Shown: positions 9,453 to 19,508 of the stretch, piece by piece
Layout of the letters: every line of letters begins with the position of its first letter
Position numbering within the stretch: the stretch's first letter is position 1
Assembly: GCF_004362855.1 (NCBI RefSeq)
Contig: NZ_SNXW01000011.1
Location: 40,223-104,222 of the forward strand
From: Aquabacterium commune
Lineage (GTDB): Bacteria; Pseudomonadota; Gammaproteobacteria; Burkholderiales; Burkholderiaceae_C
Direction: 5' to 3'
Length of the DNA: 64,000 nt
Program-made: the position numbers and the translations under genes
Notes under the pieces: model-generated
Databases searched by the model: none
What the model saw: only the letters and a program-made list of their open reading frames with translations
Told to the model about the DNA's origin: nothing

Positions 9453-10253
9453 GTGACCGACCCGACCCCCGACCATGGCACCGACCCCAACCGCCCGGAC
9501 GGCAGCGAACAACCCTTCGTCAGCCACTTGGTGGAATTGCGCGACCGGCTGATCCGCGCCGTCATCGCCATCGGTGTGGCCTTCATCGCTCTGGCCATCT
9601 ACCCCTCGCCCGCCGGTCTCTACGACCTGCTGGCCATGCCCCTGATCGAGCACCTGCCCAAGGGCGCCACGCTGATCGCCACCAACCCGATCTCGCCCTT
9701 CATGGTGCCAGTCAAGGTGACGATGCTGGCCGCGTTCATGCTGGCGCTGCCTGTGGTGCTCTACCAGGTCTGGGCCTTTGTGGCGCCGGGGCTGTACGCG
9801 CACGAGAAACGCCTGGTGATGCCCCTGATCATCTCCAGCACGGTGCTGTTCTTCACCGGCGTGGCCTTCTGCTACTTTTTCGTGTTCGGCAAGGTTTTCA
9901 CCTTCATCCAGAACTTCGCGCCCAAGAGCATCACGGCCGCACCTGACATCGAGGCCTACCTCAGCTTTGTGCTCAACATGTTCATCGCATTCGGTGCCGC
10001 CTTCGAGGTGCCGGTGGTGCTGGTCATCCTCGTGCGCATGGGCATGGTGACGGTGGAAAAACTCCGGGACTTCCGCAGCTACTTCATCGTGATCGCCTTC
10101 GTGGTGGCCGCGGTGGTCACGCCACCGGATGTGGTCTCGCAACTGGCTTTGGCCATCCCGATGTGCCTGCTGTACGAAGTCGGCATCTGGGCAGCGCAGC
10201 TGTTCGTCAAGCACACGCAAGCCCCGCAGGAAGACAGCACCGCGGCGCCCTGA
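9453..10253 (+). CDS. tatC: Sec-independent translocase subunit TatC
   Basis: Six-span membrane receptor of the Tat translocase. From the GTG start (VTDPTPDHGTDP) the protein is 266 residues. The cytoplasmic N-terminal box FVSHLVELRDRLIRA is conserved, as is the WAFVAPGLYAHEKRLV loop. No better in-frame ATG lies before the conserved region. It ends 36 bases before the convergent protease gene. Confidence 0.94.
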   Translation: MTDPTPDHGTDPNRPDGSEQPFVSHLVELRDRLIRAVIAIGVAFIALAIYPSPAGLYDLLAMPLIEHLPKGATLIATNPISPFMVPVKVTMLAAFMLALPVVLYQVWAFVAPGLYAHEKRLVMPLIISSTVLFFTGVAFCYFFVFGKVFTFIQNFAPKSITAAPDIEAYLSFVLNMFIAFGAAFEVPVVLVILVRMGMVTVEKLRDFRSYFIVIAFVVAAVVTPPDVVSQLALAIPMCLLYEVGIWAAQLFVKHTQAPQEDSTAAP

Positions 10254-10289
10254 GCGCCATCGACCTTGCGCTGCCAGGTCACAGCGCGA

Positions 10290-11462
10290 TCACTGCCCAT
10301 CGTCGTCCTCTTCGCGGGCCTTGGCGCTGGCCTTCGGGCGGCGGGCGGTCACCACCGTCACGGTCAATTGTTCTTCGCCGCGCTGCACGCGGATCTGAGC
10401 CGGCTCTCCCGGTTTGAGCGCGGCCACGGCATTGAGCAGTTGCGCGGTGCTGCCCACACTGACCGCGCCCACCGTGGTGACCACATCGCCGGGTTTGAGC
10501 CCGCCGAGTGCCGCCGGGCCATTGCGCAACACACCGGTGATCAGCACACCATCGCGCGTTTTCAGGTTGAAGGTCTCGGCGATCTCGGGTGAGAGGTCGC
10601 GCGGCTCCACACCGATCCAGCCGCGGGTGACCTGTCCATCGCGGATCAGGCTGTCCATCACCTGACGAGCCGTGGACACGGGGATGGCGAAGCCAATGCC
10701 CATGTTGCCGCCCGAGCGCGAGTAGATGGCGCTGTTGATGCCGATGAGGTTGCCGCTGGCGTCAACCAGCGCACCGCCCGAGTTGCCCGGGTTGATGGCC
10801 GCATCGGTCTGGATGAAGTTCTCAAACGTGTTGATGCCCAGTTGGTTGCGGCCCAGCGCACTGACGATGCCGCCGGTGACGGTCTGGCCGACGCCAAAGG
10901 GGTTGCCAATGGCCAGCACCGAATCGCCCACCTGAAGTGTCTCGGAATTGCCCAGGGTGATGGCGGGCAGGCGTTCCAGGTCGATTTTGAGCACGGCCAG
11001 ATCGGTGTCAGGGTCGGTGCCGATGACCTTGGCCTTGGCATGGCGTCCGTCGGTCAGCATGACCTCGATGTCGTCCATGCGTTCCACGACGTGGTTGTTG
11101 GTCAGCACATAGCCCTCGGGCGAGACGATCACGCCGGAGCCGATGCCCGACTGGGGTTGCTGGCCCTGCTCACCATAGAAGTACTTGAACCACGGGTCGT
11201 TGCGGTGCGGGTTCTGCGCGCTGGAGTTGTTGGTGAAGACGCTGACCACGGTGGGCGCAGCCACCCGGGCCGCTTCGCTGAAGCCCTGCCCTGCCACGCG
11301 CCCTTTGCCGGCTGGCGCGCTGACCACCGACACGGTGGCGTCGGGCAGCGACTTGCGCCACGTCATGTTCAGGATCCATTGCGGCTTGAACGTGGACACC
11401 ACGAACAGCACCGCGACGGCGACCGTCACCGCCTGTGAGAACATCAGCCAGGTTTTGCGCAT
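10290..11462 (-). CDS. DegS/HtrA-like periplasmic serine protease, membrane-anchored, one PDZ domain
   Basis: Envelope quality-control or stress-signalling protease. From MRKTWLMFSQ the product is 390 residues: an N-terminal membrane anchor (about 8-24), a trypsin-like domain with catalytic His124 (TNNHVVE), Asp154 (DTDLAVLK) and Ser228 (GNSGGALV), and a single PDZ domain (about 290-375). One PDZ plus an uncleaved anchor fits DegS better than DegP/DegQ. Its start is head to head with the NIF3-like gene, leaving about 30 bases between start codons. The tail is rich in acidic residues. Confidence 0.9.
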   Translation of the reverse strand: MRKTWLMFSQAVTVAVAVLFVVSTFKPQWILNMTWRKSLPDATVSVVSAPAGKGRVAGQGFSEAARVAAPTVVSVFTNNSSAQNPHRNDPWFKYFYGEQGQQPQSGIGSGVIVSPEGYVLTNNHVVERMDDIEVMLTDGRHAKAKVIGTDPDTDLAVLKIDLERLPAITLGNSETLQVGDSVLAIGNPFGVGQTVTGGIVSALGRNQLGINTFENFIQTDAAINPGNSGGALVDASGNLIGINSAIYSRSGGNMGIGFAIPVSTARQVMDSLIRDGQVTRGWIGVEPRDLSPEIAETFNLKTRDGVLITGVLRNGPAALGGLKPGDVVTTVGAVSVGSTAQLLNAVAALKPGEPAQIRVQRGEEQLTVTVVTARRPKASAKAREEDDDGQ

Positions 11463-11493
11463 GTGGACGTCAATCGCCGAGAAAGGGCCTGTC

Positions 11494-12243
11494 GTGATCG
11501 AAAGAGAAGCTCTGGTGTCGCACCTCCAAGCCTTGCTGGAAGTGGACCGTTTCAAGGATTATGGGCCGAATGGCCTGCAGGTGGAGGGGCGCGCGCAGGT
11601 CCGCAAGGTCGTCACCGGTGTGACAGCCAGCCTGGCCCTGATCGATGCGGCCATCGCGCAAGGTGCCGACGCCATCGTCGTGCACCACGGCCTGTTCTGG
11701 CGTGGCCAGGATGGCCGGGTGACGGGCTGGATGCGCCAGCGCCTGGGGCGCCTCATCGAGCACAACATCAACCTGCTGGCCTACCACCTGCCGCTGGACG
11801 CGCATGGCTCGCTGGGCAACAACGCCCAATGGGGGCAGCGCCTGGGCCTGGTGGCAGATGGCCGCTTCGGCGAGCAGGACCTGGGCTTCATCGGCCCCAC
11901 ACCGGCCGGGCTCACGCTCGACGGCCTGACCGCGCACATCGCCCAGACCATGGGCCGTGAGCCGGTGGTGGTGCCGGGCGATGGCCGTGTGCTGCGGCGT
12001 GCGGCGTGGTGCAGCGGTGGCGCGCAGGGCCACTTCGAGCAGGCCATTGCCGCGGGTGCCGACCTCTTCCTGACGGGCGAGATCTCGGAACCCCAAGCAC
12101 ATCACGCGCGGGAAACCGGTGTGGCCTTCCTGGCCTGCGGTCACCACGCGAGCGAGCGCTATGGCGTGCAGGCGATCGGTGACCACCTGGCCGCGCGCAT
12201 GGGCCTGGCGCACACCTTCATCGACGTGCCCAACCCTGCTTGA
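11494..12243 (+). CDS. NIF3-like (DUF34) dinuclear metal centre protein
   Basis: Member of the YbgI/NIF3 family, which forms hexameric toroids with a two-metal site; a GTP cyclohydrolase-like role has been proposed but the function is not settled. Visible landmarks are DYGPNGLQVEG, VTGVTASLALIDAA, the metal-binding VVHHGLFW, and HLPLDAHGSLGNNAQWG. The C-terminal half has TGEISEPQAHHARETG and ACGHHASERYG. A GTG start with AAAGGG upstream gives 249 residues starting at the family's usual position. An ATG 11 codons upstream is the alternative and would overlap the protease start codon. Confidence 0.87.
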   Translation: MIEREALVSHLQALLEVDRFKDYGPNGLQVEGRAQVRKVVTGVTASLALIDAAIAQGADAIVVHHGLFWRGQDGRVTGWMRQRLGRLIEHNINLLAYHLPLDAHGSLGNNAQWGQRLGLVADGRFGEQDLGFIGPTPAGLTLDGLTAHIAQTMGREPVVVPGDGRVLRRAAWCSGGAQGHFEQAIAAGADLFLTGEISEPQAHHARETGVAFLACGHHASERYGVQAIGDHLAARMGLAHTFIDVPNPA

Positions 12244-12264
12244 CCACGGCTTGAGGCAGCGGCC

Positions 12265-12849
12265 TCAGTGCGCCAACACCTGCTCCAGTTCGGCGAAGCT
12301 GCGCGAGTGCAGGTCGGGCTCGATGGTCGTGTTCATGGCCATCTCCAGCCGGCGCGCCGAGAACAAACCGCGCAGCACCGTGCCGCCGTCCTTGCGCTGC
12401 GTGACCAGCAGGTATCGCAGACCGTTTTCCTGCAAGGTGGCCGCGATGTCGCCCAGGTGGGCAGTGCGCACATCGGCCAGGTCCACCGTATCCCAGTGCG
12501 TGACCGGGGTCATGATGTCGGCCAGCGTGAGCTCACTGTGCGGCACGTGGTGGTGTGAGGCCCGTTGCACGGGGCGCTCTCCCTGGATGTCTTCGGCCGT
12601 GACCATGCCCGCCAGTTCGCCATCGGCGCCCGAGACGAACACCATGCGCACGCCAGCGCGCATCATGAGGTGCAAGGTGGCGTCCAGGCCATCGCGGTGA
12701 CTGGCAACCACACAGGGGCTGTGGTGCAGGTCGGTGAGCAGGCTGAGGGCCGGATCGTGGGCCCGGGCGGCGCGCTGCACCTTGGGCAGGCGAGGCGCCA
12801 GCCGGAGGGCCTGAAGAGGCAGGGGCTTGTGGCCATGGCGTTGGGGCAT
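12265..12849 (-). CDS. CBS-domain pair protein
   Basis: Small (194-residue) cytoplasmic protein with two tandem CBS domains, which usually bind adenine nucleotides as energy sensors. The first (about 48-105) includes LHLMMRAGVRMVFVSGADG and MVTAEDIQGERP. The second (about 110-175) includes DIMTPVTHWDTVDLADV and LRYLLVTQ. No catalytic domain is attached. The gene sits alone between hisF and the NIF3-like gene, and what it regulates cannot be told from the sequence. Confidence 0.85.
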   Translation of the reverse strand: MPQRHGHKPLPLQALRLAPRLPKVQRAARAHDPALSLLTDLHHSPCVVASHRDGLDATLHLMMRAGVRMVFVSGADGELAGMVTAEDIQGERPVQRASHHHVPHSELTLADIMTPVTHWDTVDLADVRTAHLGDIAATLQENGLRYLLVTQRKDGGTVLRGLFSARRLEMAMNTTIEPDLHSRSFAELEQVLAH

Positions 12850-13001
12850 GTTGCACTCCTTTCGCTGTGTTGCACAAACACAGGTTACGCCTGCGCAAGG
12901 CGTCTGTGCGCCTGCGCCGCGATGCCCCTCACGCCATGGGTGCGATGGAATTCACGCTTGCTTCACATGGCCTGAAGTGCCAGGCGCATGCAAGCTGTGC
13001 T

Positions 13002-13781
13002 TCAGAGGCGCACCGGGATGCCACGCGCGGCCATCACGGCCTTGGCCTGGGCCACGGTGTACTCGCCGTAATGGAAGATGCTGGCCGCCAGCACCGCATC
13101 GGCGCCGCCTTGCTGCACGCCATCGGCGAGGTGATCGAGGTTGCCGACACCGCCCGAGGCAATCACGGGCACGCCCACGGCATCGCTGACGGCACGGGTC
13201 AGGGCGAGGTCGAAGCCCGACTTGGTGCCATCGCGGTCCATGCTGGTCAGCAGGATCTCGCCGGCGCCGTGCTCGGCCATCTGCGCGGCCCAGGCCACGG
13301 CGTCCAGGCCGGTGTTCTTGCGGCCACCATGGCTGTAGACGTCCCAGCCCGGCCCCTTGGCGACCAGGTCATCGCCCTGGCGCTTCTTCGCGTCGATGGC
13401 CACGACGATGCACTGCGAACCGTATTTCTCGGACGCATCGCGGATCACCTGCGGGTTGGAGATCGCCGCCGAATTGAAGCTGACCTTGTCCGCGCCGGCA
13501 TTGAGCAGGCGGCGCACGTCCTCCACGACGCGCACCCCGCCGCCCACCGTCAGCGGGATGAAGACCTGCGAGGCCACCGCTTCGATGATGTGCAGGATCA
13601 GGTCGCGACCATCGCTGGTGGCGGTGATGTCCAGGAAGGTGAGCTCGTCGGCGCCCTGCTCGTTGTAGCGGGCAGCGATTTCCACCGGGTCACCGGCGTC
13701 ACGCAGTTCGACGAAATTCACGCCCTTGACGACGCGACCGCCGGTCACGTCCAGGCAGGGGATGATGCGTTTGGCCAGCAC
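13002..13781 (-). CDS. hisF: Imidazole glycerol phosphate synthase cyclase subunit HisF
   Basis: TIM-barrel subunit that makes imidazole glycerol phosphate and AICAR from PRFAR, using ammonia from HisH. The 259-residue protein begins [20 protein letters not shown]; Asp11 and the Asp in IVVAIDAKK are the catalytic pair. The phosphate-binding loops GGGVRV and ASGGVGN are present. It follows hisA by 13 bases and is the last gene of the hisCBHAF run. Confidence 0.96.
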   Translation of the reverse strand: MLAKRIIPCLDVTGGRVVKGVNFVELRDAGDPVEIAARYNEQGADELTFLDITATSDGRDLILHIIEAVASQVFIPLTVGGGVRVVEDVRRLLNAGADKVSFNSAAISNPQVIRDASEKYGSQCIVVAIDAKKRQGDDLVAKGPGWDVYSHGGRKNTGLDAVAWAAQMAEHGAGEILLTSMDRDGTKSGFDLALTRAVSDAVGVPVIASGGVGNLDHLADGVQQGGADAVLAASIFHYGEYTVAQAKAVMAARGIPVRL

Positions 13782-13794
13782 GTGCGCGTCCGCC

Positions 13795-14541
13795 TCAGGC
13801 TTTGCCGTTGAGTTCGTCGGCGCGCTTTTGCGCTGCGGCGAAATCCAGGTCGCCGGTGTAGATGGCGCGACCGCAGATCACACCTTCCACGCCTTCGGGC
13901 TCGACCGCGCACAGCGCTTCGATGTTGGCGATGTTGGACAGGCCGCCCGAGGCGATCACGGGCACGGTCAGGGCCTGGGCCAACTTGACGGTGGCTTCGA
14001 TGTTCACGCCCGAGAGCATGCCGTCACGGCCGATGTCGGTGTAGATCACGCCTTCAACGCCGTAGTCTTCGAATTTCTTGGCCAGGTCGATGACCTCGTG
14101 GCCGGAGAGCTTGCTCCAGCCGTCGGTGGCGACCTTGCCGTCCTTGGCGTCCAGGCCGACGATGATGTGGCCACCGAAGGCGGTGCAGGCGTCTTTCAGG
14201 AAGCCAGGGTTCTTGACCGCGGCCGTGCCGATGATCACGTAGCTCAGGCCATCGTCGAGGTAGCGCTCGATGGTGTCGAGGTCGCGGATGCCGCCGCCGA
14301 GTTGCACGGGGATCTCGTCGCCGACTTCCTTGATGATGGCCTTGATGGCCGCCTCGTTGACCGGCTTGCCCGCGAAGGCGCCGTTGAGGTCCACCAGGTG
14401 CAGTCGGCGCGCGCCCGCGTTCAGCCAGCGTCGGGCCATGGCCGCGGGATCTTCACCGAAGGTGGTGGAGTCGTTCATGTCGCCCTGCTTGAGGCGAACA
14501 CATTTGCCGTCTTTCAGGTCAATGGCGGGGATCAGCAGCAT
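13795..14541 (-). CDS. hisA: Phosphoribosylformimino-5-aminoimidazole carboxamide ribotide isomerase HisA
   Basis: TIM-barrel isomerase converting ProFAR to PRFAR. The start [17 protein letters not shown] gives 248 residues; an upstream in-frame start adds 11 residues with no family match. The first catalytic Asp is in AIDLKDG and the second in YTDIGRDGM. The phosphate loops GGGIRD and SGGLSN are conserved. It lies between hisH and hisF. Confidence 0.95.
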   Translation of the reverse strand: MLLIPAIDLKDGKCVRLKQGDMNDSTTFGEDPAAMARRWLNAGARRLHLVDLNGAFAGKPVNEAAIKAIIKEVGDEIPVQLGGGIRDLDTIERYLDDGLSYVIIGTAAVKNPGFLKDACTAFGGHIIVGLDAKDGKVATDGWSKLSGHEVIDLAKKFEDYGVEGVIYTDIGRDGMLSGVNIEATVKLAQALTVPVIASGGLSNIANIEALCAVEPEGVEGVICGRAIYTGDLDFAAAQKRADELNGKA

Positions 14542-14661
14542 GGCTGGAATGCGGGTCGGTGGGTCGGTGGGCAAGGCGTCTGGCGAACCAGGCGCGGGAG
14601 GTTGGCGGCGGTGCCGGCCTGGCCTGTGAGCCCGCGCGGGTCCACAGGTTGCCGGCCCTGC

Positions 14662-15348
14662 TCAAGGCCGCCAGAGCAGGAAGTTGCGGTACAGGGCGAG
14701 GCCGTGTTCGGCACTTTTTTCCGGGTGGAATTGCGTGGCGAAAATGTTATCCCGTGCCACCACACTGGTAAAGCGGACACCGTACTCGGTTTCGCCTGCG
14801 CTGTGTTGGGGATTGTCCACATGTGCGTGGAAGCTGTGCACGAAGTAAAAGTAGCTGTCGTCGGGGATGCCAGCCCACACCGGATGGGGCTGGCCACCGT
14901 GCAGGTCGGCATGGCGCGTCTGGCTGACGCGGTTCCAGCCCATCTGCGGCACTTTGTAGCGGCTGCCATCGGGCTGGGTCATGCCGTCGAGGCGGAATTT
15001 GCGCACCTGCCCGGGGATGAGGCCCAGGCCCGGGGTGTCTTGCTCTTCGGAGTGGTCGAGCAGCATCTGCATGCCCACGCACACGCCCATCAGCGGCTTG
15101 TGCACGGCCGCGTGCAGCACGGCACCGAACAGCTCGCCGGCATGGGCCTCGCGCAACTCGCGCATGCAGTCGCGCATGGCGCCCTGGCCGGGCAGCACGA
15201 CGCGCTCGGCGGCATGCACCACGGTGGGGTCGTTGGTGACGCGGACGTCCACGTTCAGGCCCTGGGCGGCGTGTGCCACCGCCTGCCACACGGAACGCAG
15301 GTTGCCCATGCCGTAGTCGATGACGGCGACGATCGAGTTCTGGCTCAT
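14662..15348 (-). CDS. hisH: Imidazole glycerol phosphate synthase glutaminase subunit HisH
   Basis: Class-I glutamine amidotransferase that feeds ammonia to HisF. From [19 protein letters not shown] it is 228 residues. The nucleophile Cys is in GVCVGMQML, and the His/Glu of the triad are in [13 protein letters not shown] six codons upstream is possible but less likely. About 120 bases separate it from hisA. Confidence 0.95.
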   Translation of the reverse strand: MSQNSIVAVIDYGMGNLRSVWQAVAHAAQGLNVDVRVTNDPTVVHAAERVVLPGQGAMRDCMRELREAHAGELFGAVLHAAVHKPLMGVCVGMQMLLDHSEEQDTPGLGLIPGQVRKFRLDGMTQPDGSRYKVPQMGWNRVSQTRHADLHGGQPHPVWAGIPDDSYFYFVHSFHAHVDNPQHSAGETEYGVRFTSVVARDNIFATQFHPEKSAEHGLALYRNFLLWRP

Positions 15349-15390
15349 GGTTTCACCGCGCGCCACACGGGGCGCGCCAGCTCGTGCAGG

Positions 15391-16014
15391 TCACAGAGAA
15401 CCCTTGGTGGACGGGATGACGCCGGCCATGCGGGGGTCGCGCTCCAGGGCGGCACGCAGTGCGCGCGCAAAGGCCTTGAACACGGTTTCGCACTGGTGGT
15501 GGGCGTTGACCCCGCGCAGGTTGTCGATGTGCAGGGTGACGCCAGCGTGGTTGACGAAGCCCTGGAAGAACTCGAAGACCAATTGCGTGTCGAGGCCGCC
15601 GATGCTGCCCGAGGTGAAAGCGATGTGCTGCGTCAGCCCAGGGCGACCGGAGAAATCGACCACCACGCGCGACAGCGCTTCGTCGAGCGGCACGTAGGCA
15701 TGGCCATAGCGGCGGATGCCTTTCTTGTCGCCCACGGCTTTGGCGAAAGCCTGGCCCAGGGTGATGCCGACATCTTCCACGGTGTGGTGGCCGTCGATGT
15801 GCAGGTCGCCCACGGCGTGGATGTCGAGGTCGATCAGCCCATGGCGGGCGATCTGGTCGAGCATGTGGTCGAAGAAGCCGATGCCGGTGTGCAGCTTGGC
15901 CGCGCCCGTGCCATCGAGGTTGATGCGCACGGTGATCTGGGTTTCCGCGGTGTGGCGGGTGACTTCGGCCGTGCGGTCGGCACCAATGGCTTGCGCCGTG
16001 TCGGGGGCGTTCAT
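15391..16014 (-). CDS. hisB: Imidazoleglycerol-phosphate dehydratase HisB
   Basis: Manganese enzyme for the sixth step of histidine synthesis. The 207-residue product is the dehydratase alone, without the histidinol-phosphatase domain of enteric HisB. Metal-binding motifs [10 protein letters not shown] and [12 protein letters not shown] are intact, and the family start [17 protein letters not shown] is present. Its start codon overlaps the hisC stop by four bases (ATGA). Confidence 0.96.
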   Translation of the reverse strand: MNAPDTAQAIGADRTAEVTRHTAETQITVRINLDGTGAAKLHTGIGFFDHMLDQIARHGLIDLDIHAVGDLHIDGHHTVEDVGITLGQAFAKAVGDKKGIRRYGHAYVPLDEALSRVVVDFSGRPGLTQHIAFTSGSIGGLDTQLVFEFFQGFVNHAGVTLHIDNLRGVNAHHQCETVFKAFARALRAALERDPRMAGVIPSTKGSL

Positions 16015-17123
16015 GCTTGAGAGGGGGTCAGGGGTTCGCGCAGGAGGTCGGAAAGCGCCGCGATGAGGGCGTCGTTTTCCGAGGGGGTTCCGACGGTCAA
16101 TCGGATGCAGTTTGCCAGCAATTCGTGCAGGCCTGCGACATTTTTGATCAGGATGCCACGTGCCTTGAGCGCCGCGAACACGCCGGCCGCATCGCCCACG
16201 CGCACCAGGACCATGTTGGCCTGGCTGGGGTAGGCGCGGGCGCCGGGCATGGCGGCCAGCGCGGCCATCAGGCGCTCGCGCTCGGCCTTGATGGTGGCAG
16301 CCTGGCGGTCGAATTCGTCGGCGTGTTCGAGCGCGAACAAGGCCGCCTCGGTGTTGAGCACGCTGATGTTGTAGGGCGGGCGGACCTTGTCCACCTGCGC
16401 GATGAGGTCGGCGCGGCCCATCATGTAGCCCAGGCGGACACCGGCCAGGCCGAACTTCGAGAGGGTGCGCATCAGCAGCACGTGCGGGCGCTGCGCCAGA
16501 CGACCGAGGTAGGACCGGCTGGCGAAGGGCTGGTAGGCCTCGTCGATGACGACCAGACCACAACCGGCCTCGCCCACCGCCTGCACGACCTGCTCGATGG
16601 CAGCGTCGTCCCAGAGGTTGGCCGTGGGGTTGTTGGGATAGGCGATGTAGGTGATGGCGGGGCGGTGTTCGCGCACGGCCGCGACCATGGCGGCGGCGTC
16701 CAGCTCGAAATCAGGCGTCAGTGGCACGCCGACGAAGCGCAGGCCGGCCAGTTGCGCCGACATGGCGTACATCACAAAGCCAGGAACCGGTGCCAGCACC
16801 GTTGCGCCCGGCTGGGCACAGGCCACCGACAGCAGGCTGATGAGCTCGTCGGAGCCATTGCCCAGCACCAGTCCCATGTCCGCAGGGATGCCGGCATGGG
16901 CGCGCAGGGCGGCATGCAGGTCGTTGATGCGCGTGCCGGGGTAGCGGTTCAGCGCCACCCTGGCCAGCCGCGCACCCAGGGCATCCTGCAGCGCGGGCGG
17001 CAGGGCAAAGGGGTTCTCCATGGCGTCGAGCTTGACGAAGCCGGCGGCATCCTGCACGTGGTAGGCGTGCATGGCACGGACGTCAGGGCGGAAAACGCTC
17101 AACAGGTTGGACTCGGAACTCAT
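16011..17123 (-). CDS. hisC: Histidinol-phosphate aminotransferase HisC
   Basis: PLP-dependent fold-type I aminotransferase making histidinol phosphate. From [18 protein letters not shown] it is 370 residues. The PLP-binding lysine is in [16 protein letters not shown]. Other landmarks are [19 protein letters not shown] and [10 protein letters not shown]. It is now the first gene of the hisCBHAF run because four unrelated genes separate it from hisD. Confidence 0.95.
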   Translation of the reverse strand: MSSESNLLSVFRPDVRAMHAYHVQDAAGFVKLDAMENPFALPPALQDALGARLARVALNRYPGTRINDLHAALRAHAGIPADMGLVLGNGSDELISLLSVACAQPGATVLAPVPGFVMYAMSAQLAGLRFVGVPLTPDFELDAAAMVAAVREHRPAITYIAYPNNPTANLWDDAAIEQVVQAVGEAGCGLVVIDEAYQPFASRSYLGRLAQRPHVLLMRTLSKFGLAGVRLGYMMGRADLIAQVDKVRPPYNISVLNTEAALFALEHADEFDRQAATIKAERERLMAALAAMPGARAYPSQANMVLVRVGDAAGVFAALKARGILIKNVAGLHELLANCIRLTVGTPSENDALIAALSDLLREPLTPSQA

Positions 17124-17208
17124 GGATGGCACAGGCGCGACGGAGCAACGATTATCCCATGTCAGACTTGGCGACGCCGAGCAGCCACAGAGAGACCCAA
17201 GGGGCCCC

Positions 17209-18213
17209 ATGCAAGTTTTCGCCGCAGCGAATTTCCTCCAGGTGACCTGCGCCCGCGTGCCGCAACTGCCGCGTCCCGGCGAGATCGTCCTGGCCAGCGG
17301 CACGCACAGCGAGGCCGGCGGCAAAGGGCTGAATGTGACCCTGGGCTGCCGACGCCTGGGGGCCGAGGTGCGCGCGCTGCTGGGCATCGGGCGGGACGCA
17401 CCGGGCGATGGCTTGGTCGCGTTGCTGCGCGCGCACGGCATCCCCGACACCCACGTGCACCGCCTGGCCGAGGTCTCGGGCATGGGCATGGGCTTCATCG
17501 AGCAAGGCGGGCAGGGCCAGAACTGCGGCGCGGTGTTCGCCGGCCCCAACCTGCTGCTGGACGCCGCGCATGCCGAGCTGGCGCAGGCCGACATCGCCGC
17601 GTCCGACTGGGTCTATGGCCAGTTCGAGACCGCCCTGCCCGCCGTGCAGCGCTGCTTCGAACTGGCGCAGGCTGCGGGTGTGCCGACCCTGCTCAACCCC
17701 TCGCCGTGGCAGGCCATTCCGGATGCGCTGCTGGTGCTCACGCAGGTGCTGCTGGTCAACGAAATCGAAGCCGTCCAGCTGCTGGGCACGCCCTTGCCCG
17801 CCGACGGTGATCTGGCGGCGCTGGCGCAAGCCATGCTCAGCCCGGTGGTCGCACTCTGGTCGCGCTGGCCAGGTCGCCTGCTCGTGGTGACAGCCGGCCA
17901 CCGCGGCAGCATCGCCTTCGCACCGGATCGGTCGCCGCGGCTGTGCCCGGCCCATGCGGTGGACGCCATCGACACCCTGGGCGCGGGCGACGCCTTCGCC
18001 AGCGGGCTGATCGTGGCGCTGGGCCAGGGCTGGGAGAACGACAGCGCGGTGCTGGCCGCGGCCCTGCGGCAAGCCACCGCCTGTGGCGCGCTGATGGCGT
18101 CCTGCGCCGGGGTACTGGACGCCCTGCCCTCGCGAGCCACGCTGGCGCAATTCACGTCGGGCCGCCCGGAGCACGAGGTCCGCACACTGGCAGCGATCAG
18201 GCCGGCATCTTGA
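17209..18213 (+). CDS. PfkB/ribokinase-family sugar kinase
   Basis: ATP-dependent carbohydrate kinase, 334 residues from MQVFAAANFLQ. The substrate loop GGKGLNVTLGCRRLGAEV resembles ribokinase. The C-terminal DTLGAGDAFASGLI carries the anion hole and catalytic Asp. The substrate (ribose or another pentose/nucleoside) cannot be fixed from sequence. Its 3' end overlaps the convergent GntR gene by 17 bases. No sugar transporter or hydrolase is nearby. The gene interrupts the his locus between hisC and hisD. Confidence 0.85.
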   Translation: MQVFAAANFLQVTCARVPQLPRPGEIVLASGTHSEAGGKGLNVTLGCRRLGAEVRALLGIGRDAPGDGLVALLRAHGIPDTHVHRLAEVSGMGMGFIEQGGQGQNCGAVFAGPNLLLDAAHAELAQADIAASDWVYGQFETALPAVQRCFELAQAAGVPTLLNPSPWQAIPDALLVLTQVLLVNEIEAVQLLGTPLPADGDLAALAQAMLSPVVALWSRWPGRLLVVTAGHRGSIAFAPDRSPRLCPAHAVDAIDTLGAGDAFASGLIVALGQGWENDSAVLAAALRQATACGALMASCAGVLDALPSRATLAQFTSGRPEHEVRTLAAIRPAS

Positions 18214-19000
18214 GCCGGTAGGCGTAGGCGTCGCCACGGAAAGTGCCCTCCACGTATTCGACCAGTTGCTGGTGGGTCGAGTAGGTGTGGCGCTTGAACA
18301 GCAAGCAGGGCCCGGGCTGGTCGAAACCGAACACGCTGGCTTCCGCCTCGCTGCTCATGACGGCTTCGATGCTCTGGTCGGCATGGCCCATGCGGATGCG
18401 GCAGACGTCCTGCAGGTAGGCATAGACCGAGCCATGGGTGTCCCAGCCTTCCAGCGCGGGCGCCAGGGTGAGGTCGTACCAAGCGACCTCGCGCGACATG
18501 GGGCAGTCGTCGGCCAGGCGCAGGCGCACCACGCGCAGGAAGCTGGCAGTGGAGGGGCGCTTGAACACCGAGGCCATGGTGCGGTCCTGCACGACGGCGC
18601 GCTCCAGCAGGCGGGAGCTTGGCGTCATCCCCAGCTCGCGCATTTCCTGGGTGAAGCCTTTGAGCTGGCGCAACTCGGGCGACAAGCGCGGCGGCGCATG
18701 CACCACCGTGCCGCCGCGGCCATGGGTGGACAGCACGCTGAGGCTGCGCAGCTCGTCGTAGCAATGCTTGACCGTGGTGCGGCTGACCTTGAGCCGCTCG
18801 GCCAGCACGCGTTCGGCCGGCAGGTTTTGGCCGGATGCCAAGGCGCCGGCGTCGATCAGGGTGCGCAGTTGCTCGGTGAGCTGCAGGTAGAGCGGTCGGG
18901 AGCTGGCCTGGTCCAGGCGCACCAGGTCGAAAACGTCTTCGAGGACGGGGACGGGCGCGGGGACGGGGTCTGGCGTGAGCGGATCTGGGCGGGATCGCAT
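18197..19000 (-). CDS. GntR-family transcriptional regulator with UTRA ligand domain
   Basis: HutC-subfamily repressor, 267 residues from MRSRPDPLTPD. The winged helix (about 35-100) has LPAERVLAERLKVSRTTVKH as recognition region. The rest is a UTRA effector domain (about 120-260), ending YVEGTFRGDAYAYRLK. These regulators usually sense sugars or amino acids and control neighbouring genes. It is tail to tail with the PfkB kinase and divergent from the PEP-CTERM pair, so either could be its target; that is inference. Confidence 0.87.
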   Translation of the reverse strand: MRSRPDPLTPDPVPAPVPVLEDVFDLVRLDQASSRPLYLQLTEQLRTLIDAGALASGQNLPAERVLAERLKVSRTTVKHCYDELRSLSVLSTHGRGGTVVHAPPRLSPELRQLKGFTQEMRELGMTPSSRLLERAVVQDRTMASVFKRPSTASFLRVVRLRLADDCPMSREVAWYDLTLAPALEGWDTHGSVYAYLQDVCRIRMGHADQSIEAVMSSEAEASVFGFDQPGPCLLFKRHTYSTHQQLVEYVEGTFRGDAYAYRLKMPA

Positions 19001-19136
19001 GCGGCGGCGGGACGGCAGGAGGCAAAACGTCAGGCCATGGTAGCCGAGGCCGCGCGAGCGACACCCCACGTTCTAGGGGGCTGGCACCAGCGCGGCGGCA
19101 CGCTAGATTATTGGACTCTGATTGGTATCTTTTTGG

Positions 19137-19508
19137 ATGTCCATGCGCCGCTTTCCAATGATGTTGCATCGCCGCTGCCGGCTCGCGGGTGGCAGCGCGG
19201 CGCTGTGGCTCTTGCTGATGACCGCGGGCACTTTTGCGAACGCAGCGCCTGGCATCGGCCTGCTCGCCCCTGGCGCTGCACACGCCACCTCGGCCGCCCA
19301 AGCCCTTCGGCCACGCGACATGGTCAAGACGCCACCCCTCCCGGCGCGTCGCCCCGTTGCAGATTCCGCATCGCTCGCGCTGCTGCTGGGCGGGCTGGTG
19401 GTGCTGTGGCGGACTGCAGAGCGCCGCACCAACACCACGGGCAACGCCACCAGCAACAACCACACCACCACCCGACACCGCCCCGAGCAGAAGGAGAGCG
19501 CCTCATGA
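19137..19508 (+). CDS. Small protein with signal peptide and PEP-CTERM-like C-terminal helix
   Basis: I do not recognise a named family. The 123-residue product has an N-terminal signal-like segment (AALWLLLMTAGTFANAA). Near the C-terminus, PVADSASLALLLGGLVVLW then RTAERR resembles a PEP-CTERM sorting tail without the Pro-Glu-Pro, followed by an extra Thr/Asn-rich hydrophilic end. Two ATGs (six bases apart) could be the start. Its stop overlaps the start of the next gene (ATGA), and that gene encodes a clear PEP-CTERM protein, so they are probably made together. A non-coding 5' leader or mis-start cannot be excluded. Confidence 0.55.
   Translation: MSMRRFPMMLHRRCRLAGGSAALWLLLMTAGTFANAAPGIGLLAPGAAHATSAAQALRPRDMVKTPPLPARRPVADSASLALLLGGLVVLWRTAERRTNTTGNATSNNHTTTRHRPEQKESAS

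Noticed and set aside
13726..16020. A 764-codon open frame opposite hisA, hisH and hisB
   Set aside because: It covers three conserved his genes on the other strand and has no motifs of its own.
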